Assembly (NCBI GenBank): GCA_022701365.1
Contig: JAKUHH010000167.1
Coordinates: 496,001-560,000 of the forward strand
Direction: 5' to 3'
DNA from: Mycocentrospora acerina
Taxonomy: Eukaryota; Ascomycota; Dothideomycetes; Pleosporales
DNA: 64,000 nucleotides
Positions 1 through 12,800 of the stretch are shown piece by piece. Each line of letters begins with the position of its first letter. Position 1 is the first letter of the stretch. Below the pieces are notes generated by a model. That model was not told the DNA's origin. It made no database searches and worked only from the letters and a program-made list of their open reading frames with translations. Both the position numbers and the translations under genes were made by a program.

Positions 1-1053
1 AACTACCTGCGAGGCCGCTGCAACATGTTCCGGTGGAATAGAAGGATGATCAAGGGTAGGAAGCCACGAGCTCCCATAACTTCCGCTTTCGAGCTCATCC
101 ACCTTCAATCTATCAATTTTAAAAGTCCCGCCTGCACCGCGTGTTGTTAGTACTTTTCAAATCGACAACTCGAAGGTTCCACGAGAGAGAGGAAATTCGC
201 AACGTACCACGTATTTCCTCGCCGAGGGCAATGAGCCTGCTAACAGATATCTTGGTACCTTGAATACCACCCACGACGGGCCACTCGCCCTCTAAAACTA
301 CAGCTCTAGCCACTACGTTGGCAAGATCATCCACCGTTGTAAAAGTAATGTAGGCATCATCACCGCCATATGGAACAAGTGCTCTGCGGTTAGCAAAATC
401 GAATGGCATCTCTATCGCCTTGACGTGTTTCGCTGTGCTATACGGAAAAGTGAGGTAGTTGGTGAAGAGTCCTGGCTGGAACAGAGAGTACTCGAGGACT
501 TTCTTGTCCTTGTTAATTTCCTTGAGATATTGGCGTGTGGCCGCCTTGTATGCGTACCAAGTCGTTCGCTCGATGCCCGCTCTGCCAAAAGGTTAGTGAC
601 TGTACGATCGCACAGTTGGGATTACATACGATGCCCATTCGCTAGGCGCAAATCGCTTTACTCCAGCTTGTATTGATGCATCGATGAGGGTTTTCTGAAC
701 ATTGATCGCTTCCTCCTGGTCATGGAATGGCGCAATGAAGGAGAGAACGGTGTGTACACCTTGCAAGATTCCCACCAGTTCGTCGAAATCCTCATAACTG
801 GTTTTAACCCACTTAGTGGATGAGTTGTCCTCAGTTTTTGGAACGTTCTGTAGACTAATGTTAGATTTAGTCGAGATGAGTGCGGAATACTAACCCTTCG
901 TGTCAGAATCGTAATATCATGTTCCTTCGTGGCAACAAGAACATCGATAATCTCCTGTGCAACGTCTGTGATTTCTTAAGTATTAAACACATTAGGCGTC
1001 AGCTTTTTGTAAAACCTACTGCCTGCGCCACCTGCAATGACTATCTTGACCAT
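1..1053 (-). CDS. NmrA-like NAD(P)-binding protein, 3' end cut by the window edge
   Basis: The protein opens with MVKIVIAGGAGNVAQEI, a Rossmann glycine-rich motif (GGAGNVA) directly at the N-terminus, followed by TILTRR. Further on come VHTVLSFIAPF, VKRFAPSEWAS and FTTVDDLANVVARAV, the usual order of NmrA-like / isoflavone-reductase-like proteins. These are atypical short-chain dehydrogenases that act as reductases or redox-sensing regulators. My model has five exons: 1053-1020, 965-895, 847-630, 581-208 and 131 to beyond position 1. Introns are 47-76 nt and each join restores frame. The C-terminus lies outside the window. The start ATG is chosen because the dinucleotide-binding motif follows at once. 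Substrate specificity cannot be read from sequence, and no pathway partner is visible next to it. Confidence 0.85.
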
Positions 1054-1180
1054 TTTGGTGATTTCTTTGGACTTCCTTTTGCGTAATGGTGGCAAAAAGT
1101 GCAACTCGACGATGAGAGTAATATCAAGATGAGATATCAGAGCTAGAGGAAACTGTATTGCACAAACAACAAGACGTAGG

Positions 1181-1579
1181 ATGTTGGCCAGCCTATATAC
1201 TGACTTCCGCCGAACTTTCGGTCGAATGGTCGGGGCCAGCTTTGACCTCTATGAACACTTGCACCGAGACATCGGACACCTTCCACCGAGAATCATGTTT
1301 GAAAAGCAAATCACCGGACTAATACGGCTGAAATATGAACCACACCGCCTGCCTAAAGATCACATCACGACCTGGCGGGGGAGGCAAGCACATGAAGCAC
1401 CAACCTTGGCAACCCAAGACTTCAACTATGCGGAACTCCGCACACTAAACTCACCAACATATTCTACCCCCTGCAAAACTAAGCGACCTGAAGAAAAGCA
1501 GTGCAATTCCTCCAAATGCGACATCTTGGCTCTCTCTCCAACTTGTGCAAAAAAAAGGAACTGGTTTGTAAGTCCCTAA
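1181..1579 (+). CDS. Possible small ORF of 132 residues, unrecognised
   Basis: An uninterrupted ATG-started reading frame of 132 residues lies 127 bp upstream of, and divergent from, the NmrA-like gene. It has no signal peptide, no membrane segment and no motif I recognise. The composition (many H, R, T, K and scattered C) is not clearly that of a folded protein. It may be chance or a lineage-specific gene. Confidence 0.15.
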   Translation: MLASLYTDFRRTFGRMVGASFDLYEHLHRDIGHLPPRIMFEKQITGLIRLKYEPHRLPKDHITTWRGRQAHEAPTLATQDFNYAELRTLNSPTYSTPCKTKRPEEKQCNSSKCDILALSPTCAKKRNWFVSP

Positions 1580-2773
1580 ATACCCAACTTATCGCTTACC
1601 TACCTATCGTGATTAGCAACACAGCACATCGCTATTTACAAAGCATTTGAACTATTGACCCCAGCAAAACGGCGCAAGCAAGTATCACACTCCAAGGAGA
1701 AAAGAGAACAAAGCAAGTATCTCCACCTAATAGCATTCATCATCTGAACACAACGTCGATCGTCTATTCACCGCTTCATTACACATCCCCCCGGATGTAT
1801 CTCATCGTTACAAACACAAAGTGGGTCCCGATACTACCGCTCAGTACCTCCCTCCCATCTTGTATCACCTCCCTACATGTCGGTGCGACAAGCCCATTTG
1901 GAATTTGGAATTTGGAATCGAGTGCAGAAGCGAAAAGTGTAGACATTTGTGTTGTGAAAAATAAGATTACTGGGGAGCGGTGTGAGGGCAAACTCGATCG
2001 TATGTGCAGCGGAGAGGATACTGTGTAAAGGTGCTGAAGTGATGGGTGGGTTGGGGAGGTGTGCTGACAATGATGTTGACGACGACGATGATGTAGTGGG
2101 TAGGTGGGATGGATGCAGCAGAATCAATCAAGTCATGTCGTAATTTGAGCTCAAGACACTGCGTTGAAAACAGCGACTTGACCGCACAGTCACAAAGCAG
2201 ATGGTGACAAATTAGACATTTATTATAATTTCAACTCAAGCTAATGAGGTACATACAATCTCTTGTTTTCGTCCACGCTGCGTGCGCTTAGAACATCTAC
2301 AACTCAGCCCTCGCACCGCTGCTACGATTTCATTATCTTAAAACGACGGGGCCGCAAACCCGTAGCGTGTAATGCGAGAGAGATATATAGGTAGGAGAAA
2401 CATGAAATCAGATTGGTTATAAAGGAGTGGCCCTGACGTGTGTCTTTTCCTGTCTGACAACAGGAGAGACGAGGTGTTTGGTAAAGCAATAAAGAATAAA
2501 AACGCCGACTATGTGATCTGGAACCTCGGCGTGATGCGGATTGTGATTGTAAAAGGATTAGGGCGATGGAATTTGATCGACTGCCAGAATCGTCGTGAGC
2601 GTAGTGGGAGAAACGACATGGAATAAAAAAACAGTGAAATGTTAGATAAAGTTGAAGAATTAACCTGGATGCCGTACTGGATCGCGTCAGGCCATGCAGG
2701 TGCAGATGAGAATGTGATTGTGCGCCAGAAGGGTTATGCCACCAACAGCAAATAAAGAAAATCATTGTTCAAC
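1580..2773. other. Intergenic stretch without a supported gene
   Basis: Only short overlapping frames on both strands are present, none with a recognisable domain. The part next to position 2774 is presumably the 3' UTR of the Zn2Cys6 gene. A GA/GAC-rich run near 2070-2100 gives spurious low-complexity frames. Confidence 0.5.
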
Positions 2774-4542
2774 TTAATAGCTACCACTGAGGTTACCCAT
2801 GCTAGCCCTCTGAAGTGGCAAATGTTCAGTTTCGAAAGAAGAACAGTTTGTGATGTCAATATTGGGCGCACGCTGCGGCTGCTGACTGAGGGGTAGGTAT
2901 CTTCTGCCGTTGACGCACTGATTCGGAGTGCCAGCCTCACCACTAAACGAGTTGCGTTTTGGCCCGCTGTGAGAGCTGAAGCTGTATATGTTTGTCTGGG
3001 AACCCCGGCGTTCCATCTGTGAAGGTAACTCAGGCACACGGCATTCGCGGAAGTTGGAGTACGTGGTGGATGGTGTGGGTGTGTCCATAGTTTCGAGGAG
3101 AGAAGAGGTGTTGAAGTTGAGATGTGGCTGCGATGAGGTGCTTAGTGTTGCAGTGTCACTCATCGAGGTTGTCGGGGGAAGAAAATCCAAGCTACTATCT
3201 GTGGCGCTGTGCATGGGAGCTGGGGCAGGGATCTGAGCGGTAAGATCTACTGAAGTCGCTTCGGTAGAGACATTGGTGTTAATCTGGCTATCGCTGTCTA
3301 TACTCCAAGGTATTACTGGCTTGACGAACGAGCCAGCTACCATAGATGTTGTCCCAATAACTTGTGCAGTCCGGAGGCGTTGATTTTGCATCTGGTCTAC
3401 AATGTTTCGTGTAGCCTGAGCTGGGCTTGGAAGTGGAATAGGTAAGTGTCTCCTCGGCGCAGACGGATTTAATAGCTGTTGTTGTTGGTGCGGCTTCTCT
3501 GGAAGTGAAAGATGTAGCGAAGACATATTCAAAGGTGAGAGTGCATCGTTTACTGTGACAGACCTCATGTTGTTATGCATGTACGGCAAGCTGGGCGTTG
3601 CGTAGAGATGATCCTGATCGTAATAGGCGTTTGTATTGTCTTGAAATGATTTTGTATTCGGGTGAGACCATCGATAAGATGTTCCAGATATGTTTGCATT
3701 TGTCATTGGGGTTGAATTTGACTGATAGGCTGGTGACTGATCCAAGCTGTACGCTTCAACAGGCGAAGTGTCCTCAGCGTAAGGAATTGTCCAAGAGGAA
3801 TGGTACATTGTCTTGGTGTCTAGGTGAGGGTACTGAGGCGTTGACATGCTGCGGGAGTAAATAGAACTTCCAGATGAAGAATATACTGGCAGATTGGCAT
3901 GCGGGTTGATCATGCCCGTGAGGCCATGTGCCATGTTGAGATTGTCAATGACTTTGTGTACTTGATCTGATCCAACCTGGTGTGGTTAGCAGCGACAAGG
4001 TCGTAAGGAGGGCATAGTTACTCGATGGAACTGGCACTGAGAAGGGTCAATTCCAGCCTGATTACAGTTGGTGCATCCCATGCTTGTCCCTGGATCACCG
4101 CTGCAACGAATTTTTCGCTTGCGGCAACGGGCGCACTGATTCGTACATTAGTGGAAAGGTTAATCAAGAAAAAAAGTTTAATATGCACCAAATCTTTAAT
4201 TGTATTGGGCAGGCGTTTGATTTATATACACAAAGAAGGCGATATAAGAGATGTGAAGTCAAGACGGAGTAATAGAGGACCTACTGCAACTGCTATACGA
4301 CGCCTCGATTGACCGATCTCCGGCAGAATATCTTCTCTTGGTGCTGCGGATCGACCCCGCGTATTGATACCTGGACGGCCAGCTGGATAGTTGCGAGGAT
4401 CAGACCTTGTCGCGTAGGAGAGGGCAAGTGGCGCGTTGCGGTCATTGCAGTAGTAGTTTCCATAAGGAAGCGCGTGGTTGAGATCACGACGGCTGACGTC
4501 GTAATCCATCAACGACATATCCATGTTAAACTTGGATGTCAT
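2774..4542 (-). CDS. Zn(II)2Cys6 fungal transcription factor, 524 aa
   Basis: Three exons, 4542-4285, 4135-4022 and 3976-2774, give 524 residues. Exon 2 encodes a GAL4-type binuclear zinc cluster beginning CARCRKRKIRC. The cysteines fall at residues 87, 90, 97, 107, 110 and 120 (C-X2-C-X6-C-X9-C-X2-C-X9-C), with the basic patch RKRK between the second and third. This is the fungal DNA-binding module that acts in the nucleus. The stretch after the cluster (QFHRVGSDQVHKVIDNLNMAHG) would place the linker next to it. The long C-terminal part is rich in S, T, P, Q and N, contains a QQQQ run, and looks like a disordered activation region. I see no fungal-specific middle homology domain. The intron joins reconstruct the cluster exactly, so the structure is well supported. 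The target genes are unknown. Confidence 0.88.
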
Positions 4543-7419
4543 TGTGCCAATTGAGTATTAGAGAAGGATTAGAGTGGTCACTAATGGAAGCGAATGTGTT
4601 GAACTGTTGGATGGTCCCGAGCTTAGCCACTGGTACTTTTCCAAACAGCTTCCAAGTGGTTGATGAGATATTTGGATTTCGTGGTCAATGAGAGCTGTCC
4701 AGCAACCCGTAGAACGATGGGACTGGGGTTGACGAGCGGTTAGACCGGTGAATCATCCGCTGGAAACCACACAATTTATGCTTGAAAGAAGAATCGTTGT
4801 GCATACAGTTGTGTTCTCATCTGAGGCTGGAGTACGATTGTTTGCTTGTGGAGGCGACTAGTCGAGTTGACGTGGCGGCAGTAAGGCTTGTGAAAGAGAT
4901 CCTTATGTGAAATTAAAGAATTGATTCGCAAAACTGTATAGCGGTGATGTGTTTGCGCAGATACTTCTTACGGACACGATTGATGTAGTGGCCCGTGGAA
5001 TCCTGCAGGATGTGACTGGGATATTGGGCACAAGCCTTCAAGCATTGCAAGCCAAACAGGGTTGATGATGAAAGCAGGTGAAACCTAGCACGGGATAATT
5101 CGTGTTCTGATTTCAGTTCGTCAGCACCACAGTCAGCCGTCCAGATCCAGAGACCAGAGGGTACCTCATCTTGTATCTAAACGTGTATATATGATTTACG
5201 ATTGACAATCGATTAACAGTCAATACAAGTATGTTCAGAAGCCTACAAAAGGGCACTGGCACATGGATTACATTTAAACAAACAACGACTGCTTTTTATG
5301 ATGATTCAGGAAAGTTGTCACCTAAACGGAGATCTGTCGCTTCTGGTCTTTGGCTGTTTGTGAGCTGCAAGGTGCCTCCGGGGATCCGGAAAAACAAGGC
5401 ACGTGTTATGAGCACTAGCTAGAACAAAGAGACCTTTGACAGGTTTCGGTTTGACAGTGGCGTACGTTAAGTAACAAGCCGACCTGAGTGTATAAAATGT
5501 CTCTGATAATTGGCAACAAGATTTTAATGTTGGATAGAGGAGACGATGGTACCGTTTCTTTTGGAATGCTGAACAGTGTAGTAGATGCATAGTAGAAGTA
5601 GAAGTCATGGCAACATGTAACTTGCTAGGATTGACACATTATTGACTGAGGACATACTCGGCTGGGATATTCGGATCGATTTCGTTTCCTGGAAGATGTG
5701 ATTATGCCTGCAAATCCTTGGTGGGTAACGAGTAATGAGAGACTGACAGTCAATCAGGCGAGTACCATGCATATTTGGTATCAACCAGTCACCCTAATCG
5801 GCTGGCCATCAGAATGTGAGTTAAGCGAGGAGGAACGCCGGAGTAGGACTAATGAGATAGCCCTGCATGCAAGTCTAGGCATGCACAGTTCCCGTTGGCG
5901 TACCAAAACTGACGTTGGCGGTGAGGTGCAGTTTCGGCGGGACAACCTCCGACGAAGGCTTTACTCTGTCAGCATATCAAGAATTCTCCGAGACTGATGT
6001 CATTGCAAGAACATAGAATGAATACGACCTAGAAGCGTCGAAAAGGCTTGGAAGGTGTCGAGCAAGCGCTTAGTAGCGATATGCTCAAAAACAGCACAAA
6101 TGAGGTAATGCTGTGCAACCTCCCAGTTGACCACATATAGATATGGTTTGCTGATTTGCGCACCGAATCTGGAACGATGGCTGTTTTCCTACGGACGTAA
6201 ACGTGCATGCCAATGGCATGCTTGCACACCGCAAATGATCGGTCTGTCATCAGTGCAGATGCTTTGAATAGCAGCAAGGCTAAACTTTGAGACGACTCGG
6301 CACTATATGGAGGGTAGGTAATGATTACAGCAATCGCTCAGTTGGTCTTCCCAAAAAGACAGTCTTGCCTCGATGATACCTATGACAGTCCTGAGGCAAG
6401 GTCCCGCAGGTTTGGATGACAGCATCGTGACCAGGCTCATGAGGAAAGTGCAGGTCTAATGCTCCAGTAATGGTGAGGTTGGTAAGAGCAAGATGGTAGG
6501 AGCAAGATGGAAGGAGCGCAAGCCCCATGGGTGCAAAGGCACGACAATGACACCAAGGCGGTCATGGGCCCTGCTGTGTGCCTGTCGGGTACTGCGAACC
6601 ATCAAACACAGCGAGAGAATGCACAATCAGTATTACAAACAGAACCCCAGCCACGTCTGCTGCAAAGACGTCAAGCAATCCACTGAGGGTGCACAATGAC
6701 AAGGCGCGAATCCATGGACGAGCCTGGACACTAGATGGCTTGCATGCAAGAATGCCCATTGACGGTGCGGTTGCAACGACATGTCCAGGCGACGAAGCAT
6801 CGAACAGCAGTCTCTCGTACGGTGTCCTCCATCTGCACTCGGACGGAGCAGCTCAGATTGAGGCTGAGGTTAGACAGGCGTCCCGGATATGGCACAGGGA
6901 CGTGCATGCACACGACGGGTGTTGTGCTCGACGGCCCGCATTTCGACAGGCACCCTAGCTCTTTGTGGGCACCGCTCGCTCATGGCCTGCAGATGGACGC
7001 CTTCTGACGGCTCAGGCGTGTCTCATTCGCTTGGGAAGCTGCTAGGGTGTGTGATTGTGACTGCGAGAGTGTGGGGTTGTTGGCGGTTGGGCGTCGAATG
7101 CTCAATTTCCTGGGTGGCACCAAAGGACGCTGGCAAACGTTGCCCAGAAACATTGACAGAGCGGCTTGCAAGACGATGATGTGGAGAGCAGTCGCACTGG
7201 ACCGTTGACTGGGTCATTGATTCACTCATTCACTGGCTCACTCCCTCACACAAGCATGTGCCAGCGCAAGTGCAGGGATGGGCATGGTTGATACGTCAGC
7301 TGACTCAGCAGCGAGCTCCCATGAAATGCGCGCCCAATGTTTGCGACCAACACTCGCGACTGCGCCGAGCAGAACAGGGCAGAATCAACACAACCGAGCA
7401 GACGACGGAACACAAAGCC
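4543..7419. other. Long intergenic region, nothing supported
   Basis: About 2.9 kb separates the divergent Zn2Cys6 factor and cyclophilin genes. Short frames exist on both strands, the longest 126 codons at 6578-6958, but none shows a domain, a signal peptide or convincing splice partners. The length suggests extended 5' regulatory DNA for one or both genes. I do not see a tRNA or transposon remnant. Confidence 0.45.
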
Positions 7420-9021
7420 ATGTCTGTGCTCCTGGAAACATCGCTGGGCGACATTACCATTGACCTGCTCGTCGACGACGCGCCCAGATGCTGTGAAAAG
7501 TAAGCCTGCCCTGCCCACTCCCTGCGCGTCTTCTACTGCTTCTCCCTCCTCCCTCCTCCTCCCTCCTCCCTCTGCTGCCCCTTCCCCGCCACAACACCAA
7601 GCTGAGCAGCCCACAGCTACAGCCACATCCACAGCCACAGCCACTGACCGCTCGGCCTCTCCAGCTTCCTCAAGCTCTGCAAGGCCAAATACTACAACTT
7701 TGCGCCTGTGCACAGCGTCCAGCCAAACTTCTCCTTCCAGACGGGCGACCCGCTCGGCCCCAGCTCGCAGCATAGCGATGGCGGCCGCTCCATCTGGGGG
7801 CTGCTGGACCCCGCCCAGCCCGCGAAGAAGACATTTGCGCCAGAGTTCCGGCCGCGCCTGAAGCACGAGAATATGGGCACCGTCAGCATGGCCACGGCCC
7901 CCAACCCAGACAACCCCGACGAGCGCTTCGCCGGCAGCCAGTTCATCGTCACCCTCGGACCCAACATCGACTTCCTCGACGGCAAGGCTGCCATCTTTGG
8001 CTCCGTCGTCGAGGGCTTCGACACCCTCGAGAAGATCAACGCCGCATATATTGACGACCACGGCCAGCCGCTCAAGGACATCCGCCTCCTGCACGCCGTC
8101 GTCCTCGACGACCCCTACCCCGACCCGCCTGGTCTCGTCGAGCCTCCTGAAAGCCCGCTCCCGTCTGCCGCACAGCTTGCCACCGTCCGCGTCGCCCACG
8201 ATGAGAACCTAGAAGAGGAAAACGACCCTGAGGCGCTGGAGAAGGTGCGCCGGGAGCGGGAAGCCCGCGCTCAAGCCTTGACCCTCGAGATGGTTGGGGA
8301 TCTCCCCTTTGCTGAAGTCGCACCTCCAGAGAACGTCCTGTTCGTGTGCAAGCTCAACCCCGTGACGCAGGACGAGGACCTCGAGCTCATCTTCTCACGT
8401 TTTGGTACCATCCTCAACTGTGAAGTCATCAGAGACAAGCACACAGGCGACAGCCTGCAGTACGCCTTTATCGAATTCTCAAACCAGAAGGAATGCGAAC
8501 AGGCCTACTTCAAAATGGAGGGAGTCCTCATCGACGACCACCGCATCCACGTCGACTTCTCGCAGAGCGTCTCGAAGATCGCTGACGACTGGCGCGACGT
8601 CACCAACCAGAAGCGCCGACGCGCTGCGGGGGGCTTCGGTGGTATCGACAACCTCGAGCGAAAGAAGCAGTACCGCGACGGCGGACGCCAAATCGTCTCC
8701 GACTCGGTCGTCAACAGGCTGGTCGTCGATTCGCAGAAACTGGACCCACAAAGCGGCTCCCCACGCAGAGCGCCCGAGAGAAGAGACACTCCCGACCGCT
8801 CCCGAGACGACCGAGACAGGCGGCGCGATGGCGCCCAACGCCGCGAGCGCAGAGAAACGTACCACGATGACCGCTTCAAGCGAGACCGAAGCCGCAGCCC
8901 CAGGCGAGATCGCCGGGATCGCGACGACGGCCGCTACGATAACAAGCGAAGAGAGAGGAGCCGCAGTCCAGACAGACAACGGGATCGGCACATGAGAGAT
9001 GATCGGGATCGTCGGCGTTGA
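7420..9021 (+). CDS. cyp6: RRM-containing cyclophilin (peptidyl-prolyl isomerase-like 4), 478 aa
   Basis: Exon 1 is 7420-7499 and exon 2 is 7665-9021. The 165-nt intron contains pyrimidine-rich and CCACAG-type repeats. The N-terminal 170 residues are a cyclophilin domain starting MSVLLETSLGDITIDLLVDD. It includes SVQPNFSFQTGDP and GSQFIVTLGPNIDFLDGKAAIFGSV. A linker follows, then an RRM at about residues 248-326 with RNP2 LFVCKL and RNP1-like LQYAFIEF. The tail from about residue 380 is rich in R, D and S. This architecture is that of PPIL4 / fission-yeast Rct1 / plant Cyp59, nuclear prolyl isomerases linked to the RNA polymerase II C-terminal domain and to pre-mRNA processing. The start is fixed by the cyclophilin N-terminus. 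The gene converges on RPB2. Confidence 0.95.
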
Positions 9022-9680
9022 AAACGTTTAATTCTACGAGAGAGTCGAGTCTGGCCTGTGGCTTGATAGTTGTCGTTGTACAGTATAATTTTCTTCTATT
9101 ATATTCTATTTTTTCTTCTTCTACGTATTTGAGACTTGGAGGGCCAGTGAAAGAGAGAATGAGGGAAAGAAGGAAGAAAAGAACAATGAAGAGATGGCTA
9201 AGAGTGAGAATAATGCCATAGTCGCTAATGATGAGTATACCATGTACATCTATATCCTTGCTCCACTGGAAGAAAAGAGAGACTTCAAAGATGAAATGTC
9301 AATGTTTTTTTACTTCGCCAGTTGATTTTTTTTTTCACTCGACCAGTTACCTAGCCAGCTATGATATCCAAAAAAAATTCCAAGCGTCTCCAACTCATTC
9401 ACTCGCCCACTCGCCTCCCTCCCCTCCCCCCAAATGCAAGTCATGCAATTTTTTCCTTTTCAGCGACCTGAAATGCTCACCCTGTCCTCGAAGGAAGATC
9501 ATTTGAATAAATAAATAAAACCAACGACAGCAACAAAACGCCTCACCCATTTCCCCATTTGTTCGCTCGAGGGTGGTGAAGTAAAAAGAAGAAAAATCTC
9601 CTCAGCATAATAAAAAAACTAACTTATAAAAACGCCATGGCCATGCATCTCTTTCTCTCATTCTTAGTGTTTCCTTCGTA

Positions 9681-9716
<36 letters not shown>

Positions 9717-9813
9717 CCAAACCTCATCGTCGCCAATTCGTCTCTTTTACAAGCCATTTGTTCCGCAAGTTCATCCGGCCACGTTCACGAATCGAATATC
9801 CATCGAGGGACTT
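9022..9813. other. Intergenic region between the convergent cyclophilin and RPB2 genes
   Basis: This A/T-rich stretch must hold both 3' ends. An overlapping AATAAA run at 9506-9520 could serve as a plus-strand polyadenylation signal, though it is about 490 nt from the cyclophilin stop codon. A CT dinucleotide repeat lies at 9684-9711. No gene is supported. Confidence 0.5.
9684..9711. repeat. CT dinucleotide microsatellite
   Basis: About 14 uninterrupted CT units lie in the shared 3' flank of the cyclophilin and RPB2 genes. It is likely length-variable between strains. Confidence 0.9.
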
Positions 9814-12800
9814 CTAGTCGCGCACGCTGAGCCCCGAGCGCGTCGTGAACATGCGTGTAGCAATGTTCATGGCGAGGAGTTCCTGGAAGAGCAGCTTTGC
9901 TGCGTAGGGGATGTGGATCTGGGAGATGCGGGTTTTGTTGTGGCAGGGGCGGCATTCGTAGGTGCCCTTCTTCAGCATACTATATTGTACGTATTAGTCA
10001 AATCATTCTCATCTAACCCAAAAAACCATAATGATGGCGACGACGATGGGCAATCATAGGGGAAGGTTGAACTTACGCAATAGGACTCATCAGGCCACAG
10101 ATATCGCACACATGCACCGTGTACGCATCCGAGACGGTGAATAGACGCTCTTTCAAAAATGCCGCAGCTCCGTGCGCAATCATGCAATCACGCTCCATTT
10201 CTCCGAATCGCAGACCACCATCTCGCGCACGACCTTCGACAGGTTGGCGAGTGAGAATTTGCAGCGGGCCACGCGCACGGGCGTGGATCTTGTCATCGAC
10301 CATATGCCTCAGACGCTGGTAGTACGTAGGACCCAAGAAGATCTGGGTGCGCATCTTCTTACCAGTATGCCCGTTGTACATAATCTCCATGCCACGCTTC
10401 TGGAAGCCAGAGTTCTCAAGGAGCTCCGAGATTTGATCAACGGTAACGTCGGTAAAGGGTGTGGCATCACCTTCTTGGCCGGTGATGGCACCGACCTTAG
10501 ACAGCAAACACTCAACCAAATGGGCAATTGTCATACGCGAGGGAATAGCGTGAGGGTTGATGATAAGATCCGGTGTCAATCCATCTCGAGTGAACGGCAT
10601 ATCTTCCTGACGGTAGGTGATACCGATAGTTCCCTTTTGACCGTGACGAGAGGCGAATTTGTCACCAATCTGCGGCACCTTTGTAGTTCGAGTACGAACC
10701 TTGACAAACCTCAAGCCCTCTGTGTTGGTAGTGAAGAGCACTTGATCGACAATACCGTTCTCTGTGCTTCGAAGTGGGGTCGAGACGTCACGCTTCGAGT
10801 GCAGGGTCGTCTTCTGCCCAAGTTCGGGGGCGTCAGTTGCGATTGGCGCCGTCTTTCCAATGATAATATCGTCACCGGAAACACGCACACCGGGCGCAAC
10901 AATGCCATCATCGTCAAGCTTGTCATAAGTTCCACCCTTCAGTCTCAAAGTGTCGGCGCGTGTTGGTTTCTCAAATTGCTCCAAGACATTGACTCCAATG
11001 CGCTTCTCCTGCTCAGTGTATGCACGGTAGAACAAACTCCTGAAAAGACCACGATCGATACTACTCTGGTTCATGATGACCGAATCTTCCTGGTTGTATC
11101 CAGAGTATGTGGCGATAGCGACAATAGCATTTTGGCCTGCGGGAAGTTCACGGAACTTGAGGTATTCCATGGACCGGGTAGTTGCGAGAGGCTTCTGAGG
11201 GTAGTACAGAACATTCATCATAGTCTCCATGCGTAAAGCGTAGTTTGTGAGTGCGACACCCATAGCTTGCTTACCCATGGCAGATTGATATGTGTTACGA
11301 GGCGACTGGTTGTGATCGGGGAAGGGAATGATACTGGCACAGATACCGAGAATCATGGCTGGGTGAATCTCGCAATGTGTGTAGGCGTGAATTCGCGGAT
11401 CAGGCTTCGGCTTGATACGCTTGAGGCGGTCCTTGCCAAGCGCAGCTCTCTCGTTCGCGGGCAGACCCTGCTTCATGTCGCGCCACTCTCCGAGGTCTTC
11501 GGGTGACATGACAATCATGGCCGTCTCTTCTTCTTCGGCGTCAAGGTACTCGATCACACCATCTTGGATGAGACCCTTCCACCCGTAGGTCTGAGCAGCA
11601 ATGTCCTCTTCGCTCAATCCAGCGGGATTGAAGAACTCCTGCTCGTGAGTGAGTTTGTTGGAATGGTCTTTGTTGAAAACAAGGTGGTTGCGGGTTGGCT
11701 TTCGAACGTCATTCTCAACCACAAACAACGGCCTCATGACACGTCCAGCATCAGTAAAGATCTTGAACTCTCTGTCACGAATGTCTCGAATCAAACTCAT
11801 CTCGTAGGAGAGCGTTCCGTTTCTTCGAAGCTCTTGCACAACCGAAACAAGCTGCTGAGCGTTGGAATGCACACCAACCCAAACACCGTTGACAAAGACC
11901 TTTGTGGCATCTGGGTTTTGGTTCTGGTCGTACTCCTCAAGGAGCTGCATGTTACGTTGGGTCATGAAATCGGTAATCGGCCCAGCGTCACTACCGACAC
12001 TGACGTAGCACATGAGGGATAAATTCTTGACCAGTCCACAAGCTTGTCCTTCGGGTGTTTCTGCAGGGCAAACAAGACCCCAATGAGAGTTGTGGAGTTG
12101 ACGGGGCTTCGCAAGCTTACCATCACGACCGACGGGTGTATTTGTTCGACGAAGATGGGACAAGGTCGAAGCATATGTGTATCGGTTCAGCACCTGGGAC
12201 ACACCAGCCTTGGCGGAGGCGGCCTTTTTCTGATCACCCCAGTTTCCCGTCGCCAACGAGTACTTGAGACCATTGGTGATGATGCTAGCCTTTACAGCCA
12301 TCTGGATGTTAAAGTCCTGGTTGTTCTCCACACACCTTTGGAGGTACTTGTAGATGTCTTTGGTCAACTTGAGGAACAGAATGCGGAACAAGTTCGCAAT
12401 CAAGGGCCCAGCAAGATCCAGCCTCTTCTTTCCAAAGTGATCACGATCGTCTTCATCTCGACGTCCCAACACACACTGAAGCAGACGGTGGATCATGTAA
12501 CCAAAGAAGTAGGCCTTCCGTGTGTCTTGTCCTTCCTTTTGGGAAATATGAGGGAGGAATTCGCGCTGCATGATATCCCTAGCAAACTTGAGACGCCTGT
12601 CCTTGGTGCCTGTGTTTGCTCCACGCTTGGCGATAAAGTCCAAAGCGTTCTCCCTGTCCTGCACCGCTGAACCTTCTTCGATACTGGGCTTCAGTAGCTC
12701 AAGCATCTGCGTATCTCTGCGGTCGTAGACAACGTGACTGAGAATCTCTTCGTCAGACACAACACCGAGGGCGCGGAAGACAATGGCCATGGGCACGTCG

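Noticed and set aside
7246..8199. 317-codon open frame on the minus strand
   Set aside because: It lies opposite the cyclophilin coding exon, has no recognisable domain and reflects GC-biased third positions of the real gene.
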